Source: Porphyromonas uenonis DSM 23387 = JCM 13868 (GTDB taxonomy: Bacteria > Bacteroidota > Bacteroidia > Bacteroidales > Porphyromonadaceae). Taken from it: a stretch of 64,000 nucleotides of DNA. Positions 15,776-25,771 of the stretch are shown here, piece after piece. The position numbers and the translations under genes were made by a program. A model generated the notes under the pieces. The model did no database searches and was not told the DNA's origin. It worked only from the letters and a program-made list of their open reading frames with translations. The stretch lies in the NCBI RefSeq assembly GCF_000482365.1, contig NZ_KI535309.1:92275-156274 (forward strand), given 5' to 3'. Every line of letters starts with the position of its first letter. The stretch's first letter is position 1.

Positions 15776-18298
15776 ATGAAATTGTCGGAGTTACATAATG
15801 GCGACCGAGCTCGCATCTTATCGGTAGGCGGTCATGGTGCCTTTCGCAAGCGTATCCTAGAGATGGGCTTTGTGCAGGGACAGGTGGTGGAGGTGATACA
15901 AGCAGCTCCACTCAAGGATCCTATCTACTATCGACTGATGGACTACAACGTCTCGCTGCGGCGCAAGGAAGCGGGACTCATCACGGTCGAGCTCATCGAC
16001 CAGTCCTCCTCCGCGGAGGAGCTGCCACCACTGACTCATGCGTTCGTACATGAAGGCTCCGGAGAGCCACTGGCAGAGACCGCAGCCTCCGACCGTGTCG
16101 CCATCTCCCGCTCACTACGGGTAGCGCTCATTGGCAATCCGAATAGTGGCAAGACGACCCTCTTCAACCATGCCAGCGGAGCGCATGAGCGCGTCGGCAA
16201 CTACAGCGGGGTCACCGTCGAGGCTAAGGAGGCACACTTCGATTATCAAGGCATTCGCTACGAACTGATCGACCTTCCAGGGACCTATTCGCTATCTCCC
16301 TATTCGCCTGAGGAGCTTTACATCCGCGACTATCTGACCAATGAGGAGACGCGTCCCGATGTGGTCATCGACGTACTCGATGCGACCAACTTAGAGCGAC
16401 AGCTATACCTCGCCGTGCAGGTGCGTGAGATGGGCATCCCGATGGTTACGGCGCTCAACATGTGGGATGAGTTCGAGCAGAAGAAGAATCAACTCGACGT
16501 ACAGCAGCTATCCCACCTCCTAGGTACGCCGATGGTACCAACCATCTGCCGCAAGGGTGTCGGTATCTCAGAGCTCTTTGATAAGGTGCGTCAGCTCGTT
16601 GACGAAAATCTCTACGCCGATCGTCGCTTCCTACAGATCAACTACGGGACAGATCTCGAGCAGAGCATAGCAACCCTTCAGGCGAAGCTCACCGAGCATG
16701 CGACCTTCCCCGACCACCTATCCCCTCGCTACTTAGCGGTCAAGCTCCTCGAGGGAGACCCGCACACGCAACGCTTTATCAAGCAGCAACCGAAGGGCGA
16801 CTACCTTCTCACCGCTACAGCTTACGAGGAGAACAGACTGCGCAAGAATCACTCCAACGAGGAGGATCTGGAGAACTATATCATCAATCAGCGTTACGGC
16901 TTCATCGCTGGTGCGCTCAGAGAGACCTACCGTCCGAACAAACGGCGCATACGCACCATGACGGATCGTATAGACAACCTCCTCATACACCCCATCTGGG
17001 GCTATCCGATCTTTCTCGCCTTCCTCTTTATCATGTTTGAGGCTACCTTCGCGCTGGGAGCCTTCCCGATGGACTGGATCGAACAGGGCGTGGACGTTTT
17101 TGGGAAATGGATCTATGGACTGATGTCGCCTGGTCCTCTACGCGACCTATTGGTGACGGGTGTCATAGGCGGTGTAGGCGGTGTCCTCGTCTTCCTGCCC
17201 AACATCCTCATCCTCTACCTCTTCATATCTATCATGGAGGACACGGGCTATATGGCGCGAGCCACCTTCCTGATGGATAAACTAATGCACCGCATGGGAC
17301 TGCACGGCAAGTCCTTCATACCGCTCATCATGGGCTTCGGGTGCAACGTCCCCGCTGTGATGGCTTCTCGCACGATCGAGAGCCGACAGAGTCGTATCAT
17401 CACGGTGCTAGTGACTTCGCTGATGAGCTGTAGCGCCAGACTGCCAGTCTACATCCTCATTGCGGGTACCTTCTTTCCACAGAGTGCTGGGCTGGTACTC
17501 TTCGGACTTTACGCTCTTGGTGTGCTGCTGGCTTTCCTACTGGCGAAGCTTTTCCGCCGGGTGCTCTTCAAGTCGGAGGATCTTCCCTTTGTCATGGAGC
17601 TACCACCCTACCGCATCCCGATGGCGCGTGCCGTGGGCATACATATGTGGGACAAGGCGCGCGAATATCTGCATAAGATGGGATCGGTCATCCTCGTTGC
17701 TTCGATCATCATCTGGGCGCTGGGCTACTATCCTCGTGAGGAGGTGATGGCTCGTGCTGAGGAGCAGATAGCTCAGGTGCAGCAGCAGAGCACACTCTCT
17801 GAGAGCGAGCGCAACGAGCAGGTCGCTGAGATAGAGCGACAAGCGCATATAGAGCAGCAAGAAGACTCTTACCTGGGACGCATAGGACAGACGGTGCAGC
17901 CCGTCCTAGCTCCGCTCGGCTTCGACTGGAAGCTCAGCGTGGCGCTTGTGGCAGGACTACCGGCCAAAGAGGTGGTCGTCAGCTCCCTCAGCGTCATCTA
18001 CACGGGCAGTGAGACCGTGGACGAGGATAGCGAAGACTTTGCCGTGGGTAGCTCGGCGCTCTCCCAACAGCTGCGCCAAGAGAAAGACCCCGTCACGGGC
18101 GAGCCACTCTACACACCACTGATAGCCATCTGCTTCCTCATCTTCGTACTCATCTATATGCCTTGCGTCGCTACGGTTGTGGCCGTTTCTAAGGAACTCA
18201 ACAGTGGCTGGTGGGGACTCTTTGTAGTCGTCTACACCTGCGTCCTAGCCTGGATCGTGGCTTATCTAGCACGACTCATAGGACTACTCATTATATAA
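15776..18298 (+). CDS. feoB: Ferrous iron transporter FeoB with fused FeoA domain
   Basis: Inner-membrane Fe2+ uptake protein of 840 residues. Residues 1-75 are a FeoA (SH3-like) domain, MKLSELHNGDRARIL. A linker leads to the G domain, with G1 GNPNSGKTT, G2 in GVTVEAKEA, G3 DLPG and G4 NMWD. The two Gate/core membrane regions follow, with conserved Cys in GFGCNVPAVMASRTIE and SCSARLPVYI. The FeoA fusion is common in Bacteroidota. An earlier TTG would add three residues, but it lies in the -7 box, so the ATG at 15776 is chosen. The FeoB-associated Cys-rich gene follows 13 bases later. Confidence 0.95.
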   Translation: MKLSELHNGDRARILSVGGHGAFRKRILEMGFVQGQVVEVIQAAPLKDPIYYRLMDYNVSLRRKEAGLITVELIDQSSSAEELPPLTHAFVHEGSGEPLAETAASDRVAISRSLRVALIGNPNSGKTTLFNHASGAHERVGNYSGVTVEAKEAHFDYQGIRYELIDLPGTYSLSPYSPEELYIRDYLTNEETRPDVVIDVLDATNLERQLYLAVQVREMGIPMVTALNMWDEFEQKKNQLDVQQLSHLLGTPMVPTICRKGVGISELFDKVRQLVDENLYADRRFLQINYGTDLEQSIATLQAKLTEHATFPDHLSPRYLAVKLLEGDPHTQRFIKQQPKGDYLLTATAYEENRLRKNHSNEEDLENYIINQRYGFIAGALRETYRPNKRRIRTMTDRIDNLLIHPIWGYPIFLAFLFIMFEATFALGAFPMDWIEQGVDVFGKWIYGLMSPGPLRDLLVTGVIGGVGGVLVFLPNILILYLFISIMEDTGYMARATFLMDKLMHRMGLHGKSFIPLIMGFGCNVPAVMASRTIESRQSRIITVLVTSLMSCSARLPVYILIAGTFFPQSAGLVLFGLYALGVLLAFLLAKLFRRVLFKSEDLPFVMELPPYRIPMARAVGIHMWDKAREYLHKMGSVILVASIIIWALGYYPREEVMARAEEQIAQVQQQSTLSESERNEQVAEIERQAHIEQQEDSYLGRIGQTVQPVLAPLGFDWKLSVALVAGLPAKEVVVSSLSVIYTGSETVDEDSEDFAVGSSALSQQLRQEKDPVTGEPLYTPLIAICFLIFVLIYMPCVATVVAVSKELNSGWWGLFVVVYTCVLAWIVAYLARLIGLLII

Positions 18299-18311
18299 TA
18301 TAGGTGTCGCC

Positions 18312-18479
18312 ATGGATCTGCAGACAGTTATCGTACTACTCATACTACTCGTCGCACTCATCTACATCATTTATAGCGTGTGGCGACTGATCCGCCACTC
18401 CCAAGGAGCCCAAGGCTGTGCTGGTTGCTCCGCTTGCCACCATAGCACGGTCGCTACTCCGAAGAAGTCGAGAGGCTAG
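18312..18479 (+). CDS. FeoB-associated Cys-rich membrane protein, copy 1
   Basis: A 55-residue protein, below the usual gene-calling cut-off. One membrane helix (about residues 5-23, TVIVLLILLVALIYIIY) is followed by a short basic stretch and the cluster GCAGCSACHH (Cys36, Cys39, Cys42). It ends in a Lys-rich tail. This is the family that follows feoB in many bacteria and is thought to assist Fe2+ transport. It starts 13 bases after feoB, so it is co-transcribed. A second copy, with the same helix and Cys spacing, lies 7.3 kb away at 25772, beyond the fimbrial operon. Confidence 0.85.
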   Translation: MDLQTVIVLLILLVALIYIIYSVWRLIRHSQGAQGCAGCSACHHSTVATPKKSRG

Positions 18480-18503
18480 CGGTGCGCTCTACAGAGGACG
18501 CCC

Positions 18504-18636
18504 TTGACGTGTAGCCCTTTGTAGGGACGCATGATCTGTGCGTCCGTCCCCGTTAAAACCACGACGCTGTAACCTTTGACACAACGGACGCCCTCCCGCT
18601 AGACACTTCCGTGCGTCCCTACAAAGGGTTACACGT
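18504..18636. repeat. Inverted-unit intergenic element, cluster 3
   Basis: One forward and one inverted unit: GTAGGGACGC near 18521, then CGGACGCCCTCCCGCTAG and CGTGCGTCCCTACAAAGGG. It directly follows the FeoB-associated gene and is followed by heptads (18637-18662). Confidence 0.75.
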
Positions 18637-18662
18637 TTCTAATCTCTAATCTCTAACCTCTA
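18637..18662. repeat. Heptad array (CTCTAAY)
   Basis: TCTAATCTCTAATCTCTAAC and one more partial unit, at the right edge of intergenic cluster 3. Confidence 0.6.
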
Positions 18663-18672
18663 TTTCCGTGAG

Positions 18673-18712
18673 GAAATACCGATTATGTCAAAAGAAATAC
18701 CGATTATGTCAA
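18673..18712 (+). promoter_or_regulatory. 21-bp tandem repeat upstream of the fimbrial operon
   Basis: Two exact copies of GAAATACCGATTATGTCAA (18673-18691 and 18694-18712), 21 bases apart, or two helical turns. They end 33 bases before the -7 box TAACTTTG at 18745-18752. Direct repeats at this spacing are typical of LytTR-type response-regulator sites. Confidence 0.6.
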
Positions 18713-18744
18713 GCAGATCAAGGAAGAGTTCGCTACATTATACT

Positions 18745-18752
18745 TAACTTTG
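18745..18752 (+). promoter_or_regulatory. Fimbrial operon -7 box
   Basis: TAACTTTG matches TAnnTTTG, 32 bases before the ATG at 18784. No clear -33 TTTG is seen, which fits an activator-dependent promoter. Confidence 0.5.
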
Positions 18753-18783
18753 CACGAATGTCCTCAATTACTGCGTACACTTT

Positions 18784-19743
18784 ATGAAGCGACACACTAT
18801 ACACTATATAATTCTGCTGCCTCTCCTCGTCTTATCACTCGTCAGTTGTGACAAGTTCGTATACGATCGAGGCGAGTGCCCTACGATACTGGTCTTCACA
18901 CCCTATATGCAGACGCCCTGTATGTCTGACTCGGCTTACATAGGCAAGGCTGCAGAGCTACACTTAGTCATCAGTGACCCTACATCAGGAGAGATCATCG
19001 CCTATAAGCATCTAGAGTCTGTCGATCTGACGGCAGCCTCTAGCATAGAGATCCCCGTACCAAACGAGTGCGGCGAGACCTATCGATACACTATCTGGGT
19101 AGGAGCTACCCCCCAGCACTATACTATGAGTGAGCTAGAGCCAGCCTCGGGCAATAAGCACCCCGACTGCCGACTGGCACTCCGGCTCAACGAGCAAGAC
19201 AAACACGAGGGTCTACTGCCCGAGCCACTCTACTTCGCTACAGACACCATCGTTTGCCCTATGCCTCGAGGGGGTGTAAGCACTAGAGTGCCCGTCGCGC
19301 CAAACCTCACGCGCTACAGCAACGACTTTGACATAAGCCTTACCGAGTTGCCTCGCAACGTGATCTATCCGCTCCATATAGAGATCGAGGATAACAACGC
19401 TGCTTACGACTTCATGGGTCAGCTGACCAATCCTACGAAGCATGTCATCTACCAGGCGCCACTACCCAACGAGGGTACGACGCGCAGCACGCGTCTGAGC
19501 ACACTGCGACTGGATGATCCGAAGACCCTTCCTCAGCTGAGCCTCGTGCGCTCCGACACGGGTGCTAAGATCTTTACCTACGATCTCAAGAAGCTGCTCG
19601 CTAAGAAGCCTGACTACCGCCCCGAGTGCCAGTTTGAGTACGACGTAGAGATACGTCTCAAGACGCTTCCCGACAACACGCACTACGCTGTCGATATCTT
19701 TGTCGATGGCTGGATGGTACACTCCTACGAGATAGAACTTTAA
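18784..19743 (+). CDS. Mfa2/FimB-like fimbrial anchor lipoprotein
   Basis: A 319-residue outer-membrane lipoprotein: hydrophobic signal MKRHTIHYIILLPLLVLSLV with lipobox LVSC (Cys22). The segment DKFVYDRGECP and the acidic, Cys-containing body are typical of the Mfa2/FimB family, which anchors and limits the length of type V (Mfa/Fim) pili in Porphyromonas. It is the first of three co-oriented genes, with spacings of 33 and 22 bases. Assignment rests on the lipobox, the DxxxYDRxxCP start and the context. The precise role (anchor rather than minor subunit) is inferred. Confidence 0.75.
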   Translation: MKRHTIHYIILLPLLVLSLVSCDKFVYDRGECPTILVFTPYMQTPCMSDSAYIGKAAELHLVISDPTSGEIIAYKHLESVDLTAASSIEIPVPNECGETYRYTIWVGATPQHYTMSELEPASGNKHPDCRLALRLNEQDKHEGLLPEPLYFATDTIVCPMPRGGVSTRVPVAPNLTRYSNDFDISLTELPRNVIYPLHIEIEDNNAAYDFMGQLTNPTKHVIYQAPLPNEGTTRSTRLSTLRLDDPKTLPQLSLVRSDTGAKIFTYDLKKLLAKKPDYRPECQFEYDVEIRLKTLPDNTHYAVDIFVDGWMVHSYEIEL

Positions 19744-19776
19744 GCATTTCCCCCTAATCAACGCTGTCACATCACT

Positions 19777-21000
19777 ATGAATAGACTACGACATACCCAT
19801 ATATATACGCTCCTCCTCATCTTGGGGGCGCTCTTCACTTGCACCAGCTGTGTGCGGGACTACAATAGTCTTGAGGAGGATGAGACAGGTTATGTATCGA
19901 TTCAGTTTGACTTACTTCATGCCCTGCACTCCAATAGTCTCAGAGCTGGAAACTCGACGGAGGAGCTAGATAACAAGCTCCAAGAGCTGCGTATGATCGT
20001 CTTCCCTGAGGGTGAGAATGCCTCGGTTATCAATCTCCTAGCAACCAACCAGCAACGAGAAAATAAGCGCATTATCTTCAAGCTTAGCAAGCTACAGAAG
20101 TATGACTTCTACTTCATCGCCAATGAGTCTGCTTCAGGGCAGAAGGGCTCTGACCTGGCATTCCTCGACAATCAGGAGGTGATACTGCGTAGTCAACTCG
20201 AAGGGATGAAGACGGTAAAAGCTCCCAACATTGTCTCCGAAGAGGAGTTGACTGGTGTCGGGGCTTCGATTATGATGACGGCACTCTATAAAGGGGTGCT
20301 CATCTCGGAGTCTCTGCAAGGAGATGGTACTCAGAGCTCTCCCTATATTATTGACCTGACTAAATTCAATAAAGAGCAGCGTCCCAATCTTACCGCCACA
20401 AATAGAGCTCCTGCCGAGCTGATGCGCTCCCTAGCCAAAGTGGAGCTAACACTTAAGGGGATCGTAGCTATCCGTACTAAGCCAGGCTCCACTGCCAGCA
20501 ACCCTCAGTACAACTACTCTTGGGTACTCCCGTACGGCTACAAAGACAGTTCGAAGCTCCTTATCGAGATCCTCAATATGCCGAAGAGCTACACGCTCTT
20601 CCCGAGCAATCGGCTGACTGACATAGCGACGGTGGGTACACTGCCTCCTTATCAGTTTAGCTTCAGTAAAGGCCCCAATCCAGCATATATCGTTCCACCT
20701 ACTATGACAGGCCCCTCTATCGGAGGTATCTATGTGGGCGACTACAAGATCACGCTCTATCTACCCGAGTATCTAGCCTCTTCACAACTCGCAGAGGCGC
20801 AGAGGCCCGCCATCAAGATCACCTATCAGGTGGCAGGCTCCGACGATAAGCTGAGCAAGATCTACCCCATTCAAAACGGCGCCCCCGCTTCTACCGACTA
20901 CGAGACGGTGCTGGCTGGATTGACTGATCGACCCGATTGGTGCGTCTACCGCAATCGCTTCTACCAGATTCAGGTCAATATAGTGGGCAAGCAGTTCTAA
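19777..21000 (+). CDS. Fimbrillin-family lipoprotein (type V pilus subunit)
   Basis: A 407-residue exported lipoprotein with lipobox Cys probably at 25 (TCTSC). The body has the FimA-type motif pattern: acidic DETGYVSIQFDL, LRMIVFPEG, then ELMRSLAKVELTLKG. The last segment, RFYQIQVNIVGKQF, is a C-terminal beta strand of the kind used as a donor strand. In type V pili the lipid-modified precursor is cut by an Arg-specific protease before polymerisation; several Arg residues lie in the expected zone. It could be the shaft or a minor subunit. No other fimbrillin is in the operon, so shaft is possible. Confidence 0.7.
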   Translation: MNRLRHTHIYTLLLILGALFTCTSCVRDYNSLEEDETGYVSIQFDLLHALHSNSLRAGNSTEELDNKLQELRMIVFPEGENASVINLLATNQQRENKRIIFKLSKLQKYDFYFIANESASGQKGSDLAFLDNQEVILRSQLEGMKTVKAPNIVSEEELTGVGASIMMTALYKGVLISESLQGDGTQSSPYIIDLTKFNKEQRPNLTATNRAPAELMRSLAKVELTLKGIVAIRTKPGSTASNPQYNYSWVLPYGYKDSSKLLIEILNMPKSYTLFPSNRLTDIATVGTLPPYQFSFSKGPNPAYIVPPTMTGPSIGGIYVGDYKITLYLPEYLASSQLAEAQRPAIKITYQVAGSDDKLSKIYPIQNGAPASTDYETVLAGLTDRPDWCVYRNRFYQIQVNIVGKQF

Positions 21001-21022
21001 GTCGCCCATATCTCTAACACCT

Positions 21023-24000
21023 ATGTTCGCTTGTACTATGATTATGAATACCCCTTCACCACATAATATTACGCTCAGTGCTGTAGCTAGACGCTTTAGT
21101 CTAGTCTGGCTGATGCTCCTCTTGGGTACGCTCTCCATCTTTGCGCAGAGTGCCTCCGACTTTTCCGTTACGGTGGTCTCGACTCCGTCTACCTGCGTAC
21201 AAAATGGTAAGGTCGAGATAAAGGTAAGCAAAGTCCCTGGGGCTCCGACCAACTATACTTACAAAGCTTACTACGATCTCCTCAATTCTAAGGAGACCTC
21301 GGTTACGACACCTCAAGGCTATGTTGCAAACAATGTTGTCGCGAACCTCTACCCAGGCACCTATACGGCTCTCGTACGGATCGAGGTCCAGGAGACAGGC
21401 CTTAAGATAGACTTGCCGCCTAAAAAGGCTACTATCACCTCCACCTACAAGAATCCAACCGTCAAGGTTCGTGAAGTGCGTAAGTCTCTCAACAACTATC
21501 GCCCCAATAGTAGTAGTGCGCCCGTTCCTACAGGCATCCTCTCCGTCACGGTGCTGGATGGCAATGGGCCCTATACGCTCACGATCGAAGCGGCACCGAC
21601 AGCTTATAAAGGGAAGAAGGAGTTCTCCTTGGAGAAGGGTAAGGAGCTCTTCCTCTACGAGGTGCCCGCAGGCCAGTATCGTCTCAAGGTCTCTGACGCT
21701 TGTGGAGTCGCTCCTGTTCAGACGCTTGAGATGACGAACGTTCGTAGAGACCTGCCCAACGCCAATATAAACGATGAAAATATGCCATTCAGGAAATGGT
21801 TCATGGTGACGTCCGATATGCGTATGCGTCAGTGCGGATGGTTGAGACTTAACTATGAGAGTACGAAGAATAACACGAATGAGCCTGACTTAAGGCCTTA
21901 TTTTGATCATAAAGACACCTTGGCACGTTACTATGAATATGCTTGGCAGACTTGGTCTGATTGGAATGCTAGTAAGCCGAGAGTGTATCATGAGTTCCAA
22001 AAGACAGCTCCTTTTGGCTCAACCAATTATGCCTCTGACGAAGAAGCTATTTACTATAAGCTTCCCGATGGAGTGACCTATAAGATGATGGGACAACAAT
22101 CTAGTTTATATCATCCTCTAGCATTCATTCGTGTTAAGGGCTCTTCAGAGGAACTACCTAGAGGATATTCTGCAACTAATTATGACTGGAATTCGCTTGA
22201 CGTTGATTATGAGAGAAACAATTCAGACCCTTGTAGTCCTACTTATGTGCTTCAAGTAAAACCTCGTAGGGATCATGATGTACTCTTATGTCTTCCCATC
22301 ACCGTTCGTGTAGTCTCTAAGACAAATCCTAATGATAAGCAAGAGATCACGCTGACCGAAGATGCTTCTTCCTATACCGATTTTCCTAAACCGCTAAAGT
22401 ATAGCGAGAACTATACACTGACTACGATCGCTGGCAATGGACAGACCAAGACAGAAGAGGTAAAAGCTGAGACATACAGCTATTATCTTGATGTGTCTAG
22501 AACAAACGATAAGTGTACAGGGGAGGAAAAATATCGACTCTACATATATAGGTCTAAGGATCGCATTTCATTCGCAGGATATACGATTCGATTTGTGTCT
22601 GCGCCAGCAGGGTTTAAACCCGTAGAGGGTGCCCTGGCCGTTGGGGAGACGTACAAAATTCCTGAAAACATGAAGGGTGATTATGCTTATCCATTCTCAC
22701 CCAAAGCGAGGATAAATAGCAGCCTCTACTACGATGTGCCTGAGGGAGAGTATCGTTTTGTGCTTACGGATCCTTGTGGCAAGAGTTATAATCTTAACCA
22801 GACTATAACTCCGAATAAAATACACTATGTCGGAGATATAAGTCGCTTAAAGCCACGCACTGTCAAAGTAGATTGTGGTCGTGTACGTATCTATCCATTT
22901 GCAGGTGGATCGGAGGGCATACTTACCCTCAATGGAGTTCCCGATCAGCCTTACTTTAGGATCACAAAACTCCCAAAGGGCGTTTCATATAGTGATATTA
23001 GATCCAACATTTCAAATGACGATCTCTATTGGAATAGATTTAAGATACTTACCTCTTCCTACAAAGATATAGCTGATCCGAAGTCGATCTATATAGACTT
23101 CCCCGCTACGGATGGAAGTGTGGAACTCGAAATGTACTACTTTGAACCTAGTTCTTGGAGTCAATACGAGCAATGTTTTACATTGCCCTGTCTACCAACG
23201 ACGCAGCTGTCGCTAGAAAATCCTCCTCTGACGTATGATCGAGACTCCTATATCGGTTATAGCTGTCCGTCTCGCACTTCAGGCTTGTTGCATATCGTCC
23301 CAGTAAACTGCGTAGGAAATGCGACCATCAAGATCTACGATACTGAGACCGGAGAGCTGAAGTATACGTTTAACAACGTGGATAAGACTGCGGGAATCAC
23401 CCAAGAGCTCAAGGGTACTACCGAGAACCCTGTTCCATCGAGTTACCGCGTTAAGATTACCGATCAGCAGTGTGACAATACCTCAGAGGAGGTTATCGCC
23501 ATATACTCTCTAGCATCGCCATCAGCCATACGCTCTAAGGAGCAACAGCGTAAGTTCTGCGTAGGCGATCGGATAGAGCTAGAGGTCATCAACTTAGGCG
23601 ATAAAGTTTACACCTGGACCTTGCCTAATGGTGAGCAGAGGACTGGTCGTAAGCTCGTCATAGATCAGGCTGAGCTAGGGCATACTGGTACGTATACAGT
23701 CTCGGTATCAACGGTCGTGTGTGATGGCAAAGCAACTGTAATAGAGCTTACTACAGATATCTCTGTCTCTCCTCGCGAGCTCTGGTGGAGACAAGATGCT
23801 AAGGATCAGAACTGGAACAATCCTAACAACTGGTCTCAAGCTGATGGCACACCCATCCAGGCTGTTCCCACCGCCTGTACTGACGTTCATATCCCAGCAC
23901 AGGTAGACAAGGGTTACCCCGACCTATCAGCTCAGGGCACTATTAGAGATGTCTTTGGTGATCCTGTATGTAGTGATATCTACTTCCACTATGGAGCACA

Positions 24001-25693
24001 GCTAGGTAGTCCTCAGCTACTCACCTATGAGCGAGCTTTCGTTGACTACAACTTTGGTAAGATGAATAATGGTGGCACGACCGTAGCGCATCAACAAACC
24101 GGTCATACGACTGCCGATAGCAAGCTCCTGGCTCGTGATCGCTGGTACATGGTAGCCACCCCGCTAAACAATATGGTCTCTGGAGACTTCTCTCTAGCAG
24201 GCTACCCGAAGACCTATCAGCGTTACTTTGTCGCATCACAGAGTCCTAATAGTGCTACGGATGTAGCTTTTACACGTCCCTTCGATACTATGACGCAGAC
24301 CTTTGCTCCCACTGCATATTACCATGGATTCGCACTCAAGGTTGCTGGCTGGGAGTCTGGACGTAAGGGCTATGACGATCATAAGTATCTGAATCAGATC
24401 AATGGTATCATACGCGTCCCCTTCTTCGCAGACGCTAGTCGTGCTGCCGCTTATCCGCTGCACAGCTACGATGCGGCGACAGGTCGTAGCACCTTCCGTT
24501 ACTACAACGAGGAGACGCTTGCTCCACTAGCTTATACAGAGCGGGCCAATCGAGGCAAGGGAGTCTATCCCTACCGCTTCGTATATGAGCGCTACAATGC
24601 AGCGAAGCCTACATCCAGCCAGATTGCCACGATCACTGATGGTGGCGTGACGATGCAGGGATATGCGTTGCCAATCAGTGGCGTCGCTGCTGGATCTTAC
24701 TTTATGGTAGGTAATCCCTTTATGACGCCCATAGACTTTGACAAGCTTTGGGAGTTCAATAAGGATGTCATCTATCCTTACTACTACGTATTTGAGGATA
24801 ATCAGTGGCGGGTCTATAGCCTCGAGGCTTCTATCGCCTCGACCCGCGGTAAGGCGATAGCCCCACTGCAGGCCGTCCTACTACGCAGCAAGTCTGGTAG
24901 CTCATCACAGCTACGCTTCCCCACTTCAGGAGACAAGTCCGTACTACTCGCTTCGTGGAGTCTTGGTCGTGGAGATCTAGTCTCCGTACAGAGTGCAGAG
25001 ATGCCTCACAAGAGTACCACGCTGCCTATACACTTACAGATGGGACATGGTGGCGATGCGCCACTAGCCTCAGCCTATGTCATGTGGGATGCCGAGGGCG
25101 ACAATGTCCCAGCACTAGGCAATAATGAGTATAGTGAGTCTCCTCTTGTGTACGTTGTCGACGCAGACTGCGGTGAGGGTGAGATGGTTCTCTATCCCAA
25201 GAGAGAGACCGGACGACTAGATGTCGGTGTACGCGCTAGTTACGCATCTGAGATGGTTCTAGACTTCAGTGATATGGACAGGAGCCTCTACGAGTATATG
25301 ACACTGACCGACCGCAAGAGTGGTCGTGAGCAAGACCTCTTGCGTCAGCCTCAGTACCGCTTCGTGCACGAGCTGGGCGTCGCCGATCCTCGCTTCAGCT
25401 TGCAGCTCAAGCGCTATGGCGTACCCACGGCTGTAGAGGAGCCTGCTCATGCAGTTGTCACGCCAGAGATCTCTATCCACGCGGTCGAGGAGAGCTGTCT
25501 AGTCCAGGCCAATCAGCCTATTGCGCTCATCGAGGTGTACGATCTCTCAGGGCAGCAAGTCTACCGCTATGCCTCAGCGGCCAATGCGCAGACCCTCGAG
25601 CATGCGATCTCACTACGTGAGTTGCCGCGCTCTATGGTGGTCAAGGTGTATCTGGAGAATGGATTTATGGATATCCGTAAAGTCCAGTTCTAG
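21023..25693 (+). CDS. Large T9SS-secreted fimbrial adhesin, SprB-like repeats
   Basis: A 1556-residue surface protein with a signal peptide ending near SIFAQ. Several Ig/SprB-like modules have the pattern PAGQYRLKVSDACG, VPEGEYRFVLTDPCG and SSYRVKITDQQC. An Ig-like segment (GDRIELEVINLGDKVYTWTLP) and a long beta-rich region come next. The final 75 residues look like a T9SS type A sorting domain (IEVYDLSGQQVYRY, MDIRKVQF). By position and secretion route it resembles Mfa5, the T9SS tip component of P. gingivalis Mfa pili, though no VWA domain was seen. The middle (about 21770-23180) is more AT-rich than either end. Later ATGs at 21038 and 21044 are possible starts. Confidence 0.8.
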   Translation: MFACTMIMNTPSPHNITLSAVARRFSLVWLMLLLGTLSIFAQSASDFSVTVVSTPSTCVQNGKVEIKVSKVPGAPTNYTYKAYYDLLNSKETSVTTPQGYVANNVVANLYPGTYTALVRIEVQETGLKIDLPPKKATITSTYKNPTVKVREVRKSLNNYRPNSSSAPVPTGILSVTVLDGNGPYTLTIEAAPTAYKGKKEFSLEKGKELFLYEVPAGQYRLKVSDACGVAPVQTLEMTNVRRDLPNANINDENMPFRKWFMVTSDMRMRQCGWLRLNYESTKNNTNEPDLRPYFDHKDTLARYYEYAWQTWSDWNASKPRVYHEFQKTAPFGSTNYASDEEAIYYKLPDGVTYKMMGQQSSLYHPLAFIRVKGSSEELPRGYSATNYDWNSLDVDYERNNSDPCSPTYVLQVKPRRDHDVLLCLPITVRVVSKTNPNDKQEITLTEDASSYTDFPKPLKYSENYTLTTIAGNGQTKTEEVKAETYSYYLDVSRTNDKCTGEEKYRLYIYRSKDRISFAGYTIRFVSAPAGFKPVEGALAVGETYKIPENMKGDYAYPFSPKARINSSLYYDVPEGEYRFVLTDPCGKSYNLNQTITPNKIHYVGDISRLKPRTVKVDCGRVRIYPFAGGSEGILTLNGVPDQPYFRITKLPKGVSYSDIRSNISNDDLYWNRFKILTSSYKDIADPKSIYIDFPATDGSVELEMYYFEPSSWSQYEQCFTLPCLPTTQLSLENPPLTYDRDSYIGYSCPSRTSGLLHIVPVNCVGNATIKIYDTETGELKYTFNNVDKTAGITQELKGTTENPVPSSYRVKITDQQCDNTSEEVIAIYSLASPSAIRSKEQQRKFCVGDRIELEVINLGDKVYTWTLPNGEQRTGRKLVIDQAELGHTGTYTVSVSTVVCDGKATVIELTTDISVSPRELWWRQDAKDQNWNNPNNWSQADGTPIQAVPTACTDVHIPAQVDKGYPDLSAQGTIRDVFGDPVCSDIYFHYGAQLGSPQLLTYERAFVDYNFGKMNNGGTTVAHQQTGHTTADSKLLARDRWYMVATPLNNMVSGDFSLAGYPKTYQRYFVASQSPNSATDVAFTRPFDTMTQTFAPTAYYHGFALKVAGWESGRKGYDDHKYLNQINGIIRVPFFADASRAAAYPLHSYDAATGRSTFRYYNEETLAPLAYTERANRGKGVYPYRFVYERYNAAKPTSSQIATITDGGVTMQGYALPISGVAAGSYFMVGNPFMTPIDFDKLWEFNKDVIYPYYYVFEDNQWRVYSLEASIASTRGKAIAPLQAVLLRSKSGSSSQLRFPTSGDKSVLLASWSLGRGDLVSVQSAEMPHKSTTLPIHLQMGHGGDAPLASAYVMWDAEGDNVPALGNNEYSESPLVYVVDADCGEGEMVLYPKRETGRLDVGVRASYASEMVLDFSDMDRSLYEYMTLTDRKSGREQDLLRQPQYRFVHELGVADPRFSLQLKRYGVPTAVEEPAHAVVTPEISIHAVEESCLVQANQPIALIEVYDLSGQQVYRYASAANAQTLEHAISLRELPRSMVVKVYLENGFMDIRKVQF

Positions 25694-25771
25694 CCGACTG
25701 AGACCTCAATAGGTGCCAGCCTCAAACGGTTTCATTACACTCCGATAGCAGTTATAGAGCTAGAAAAGTCT

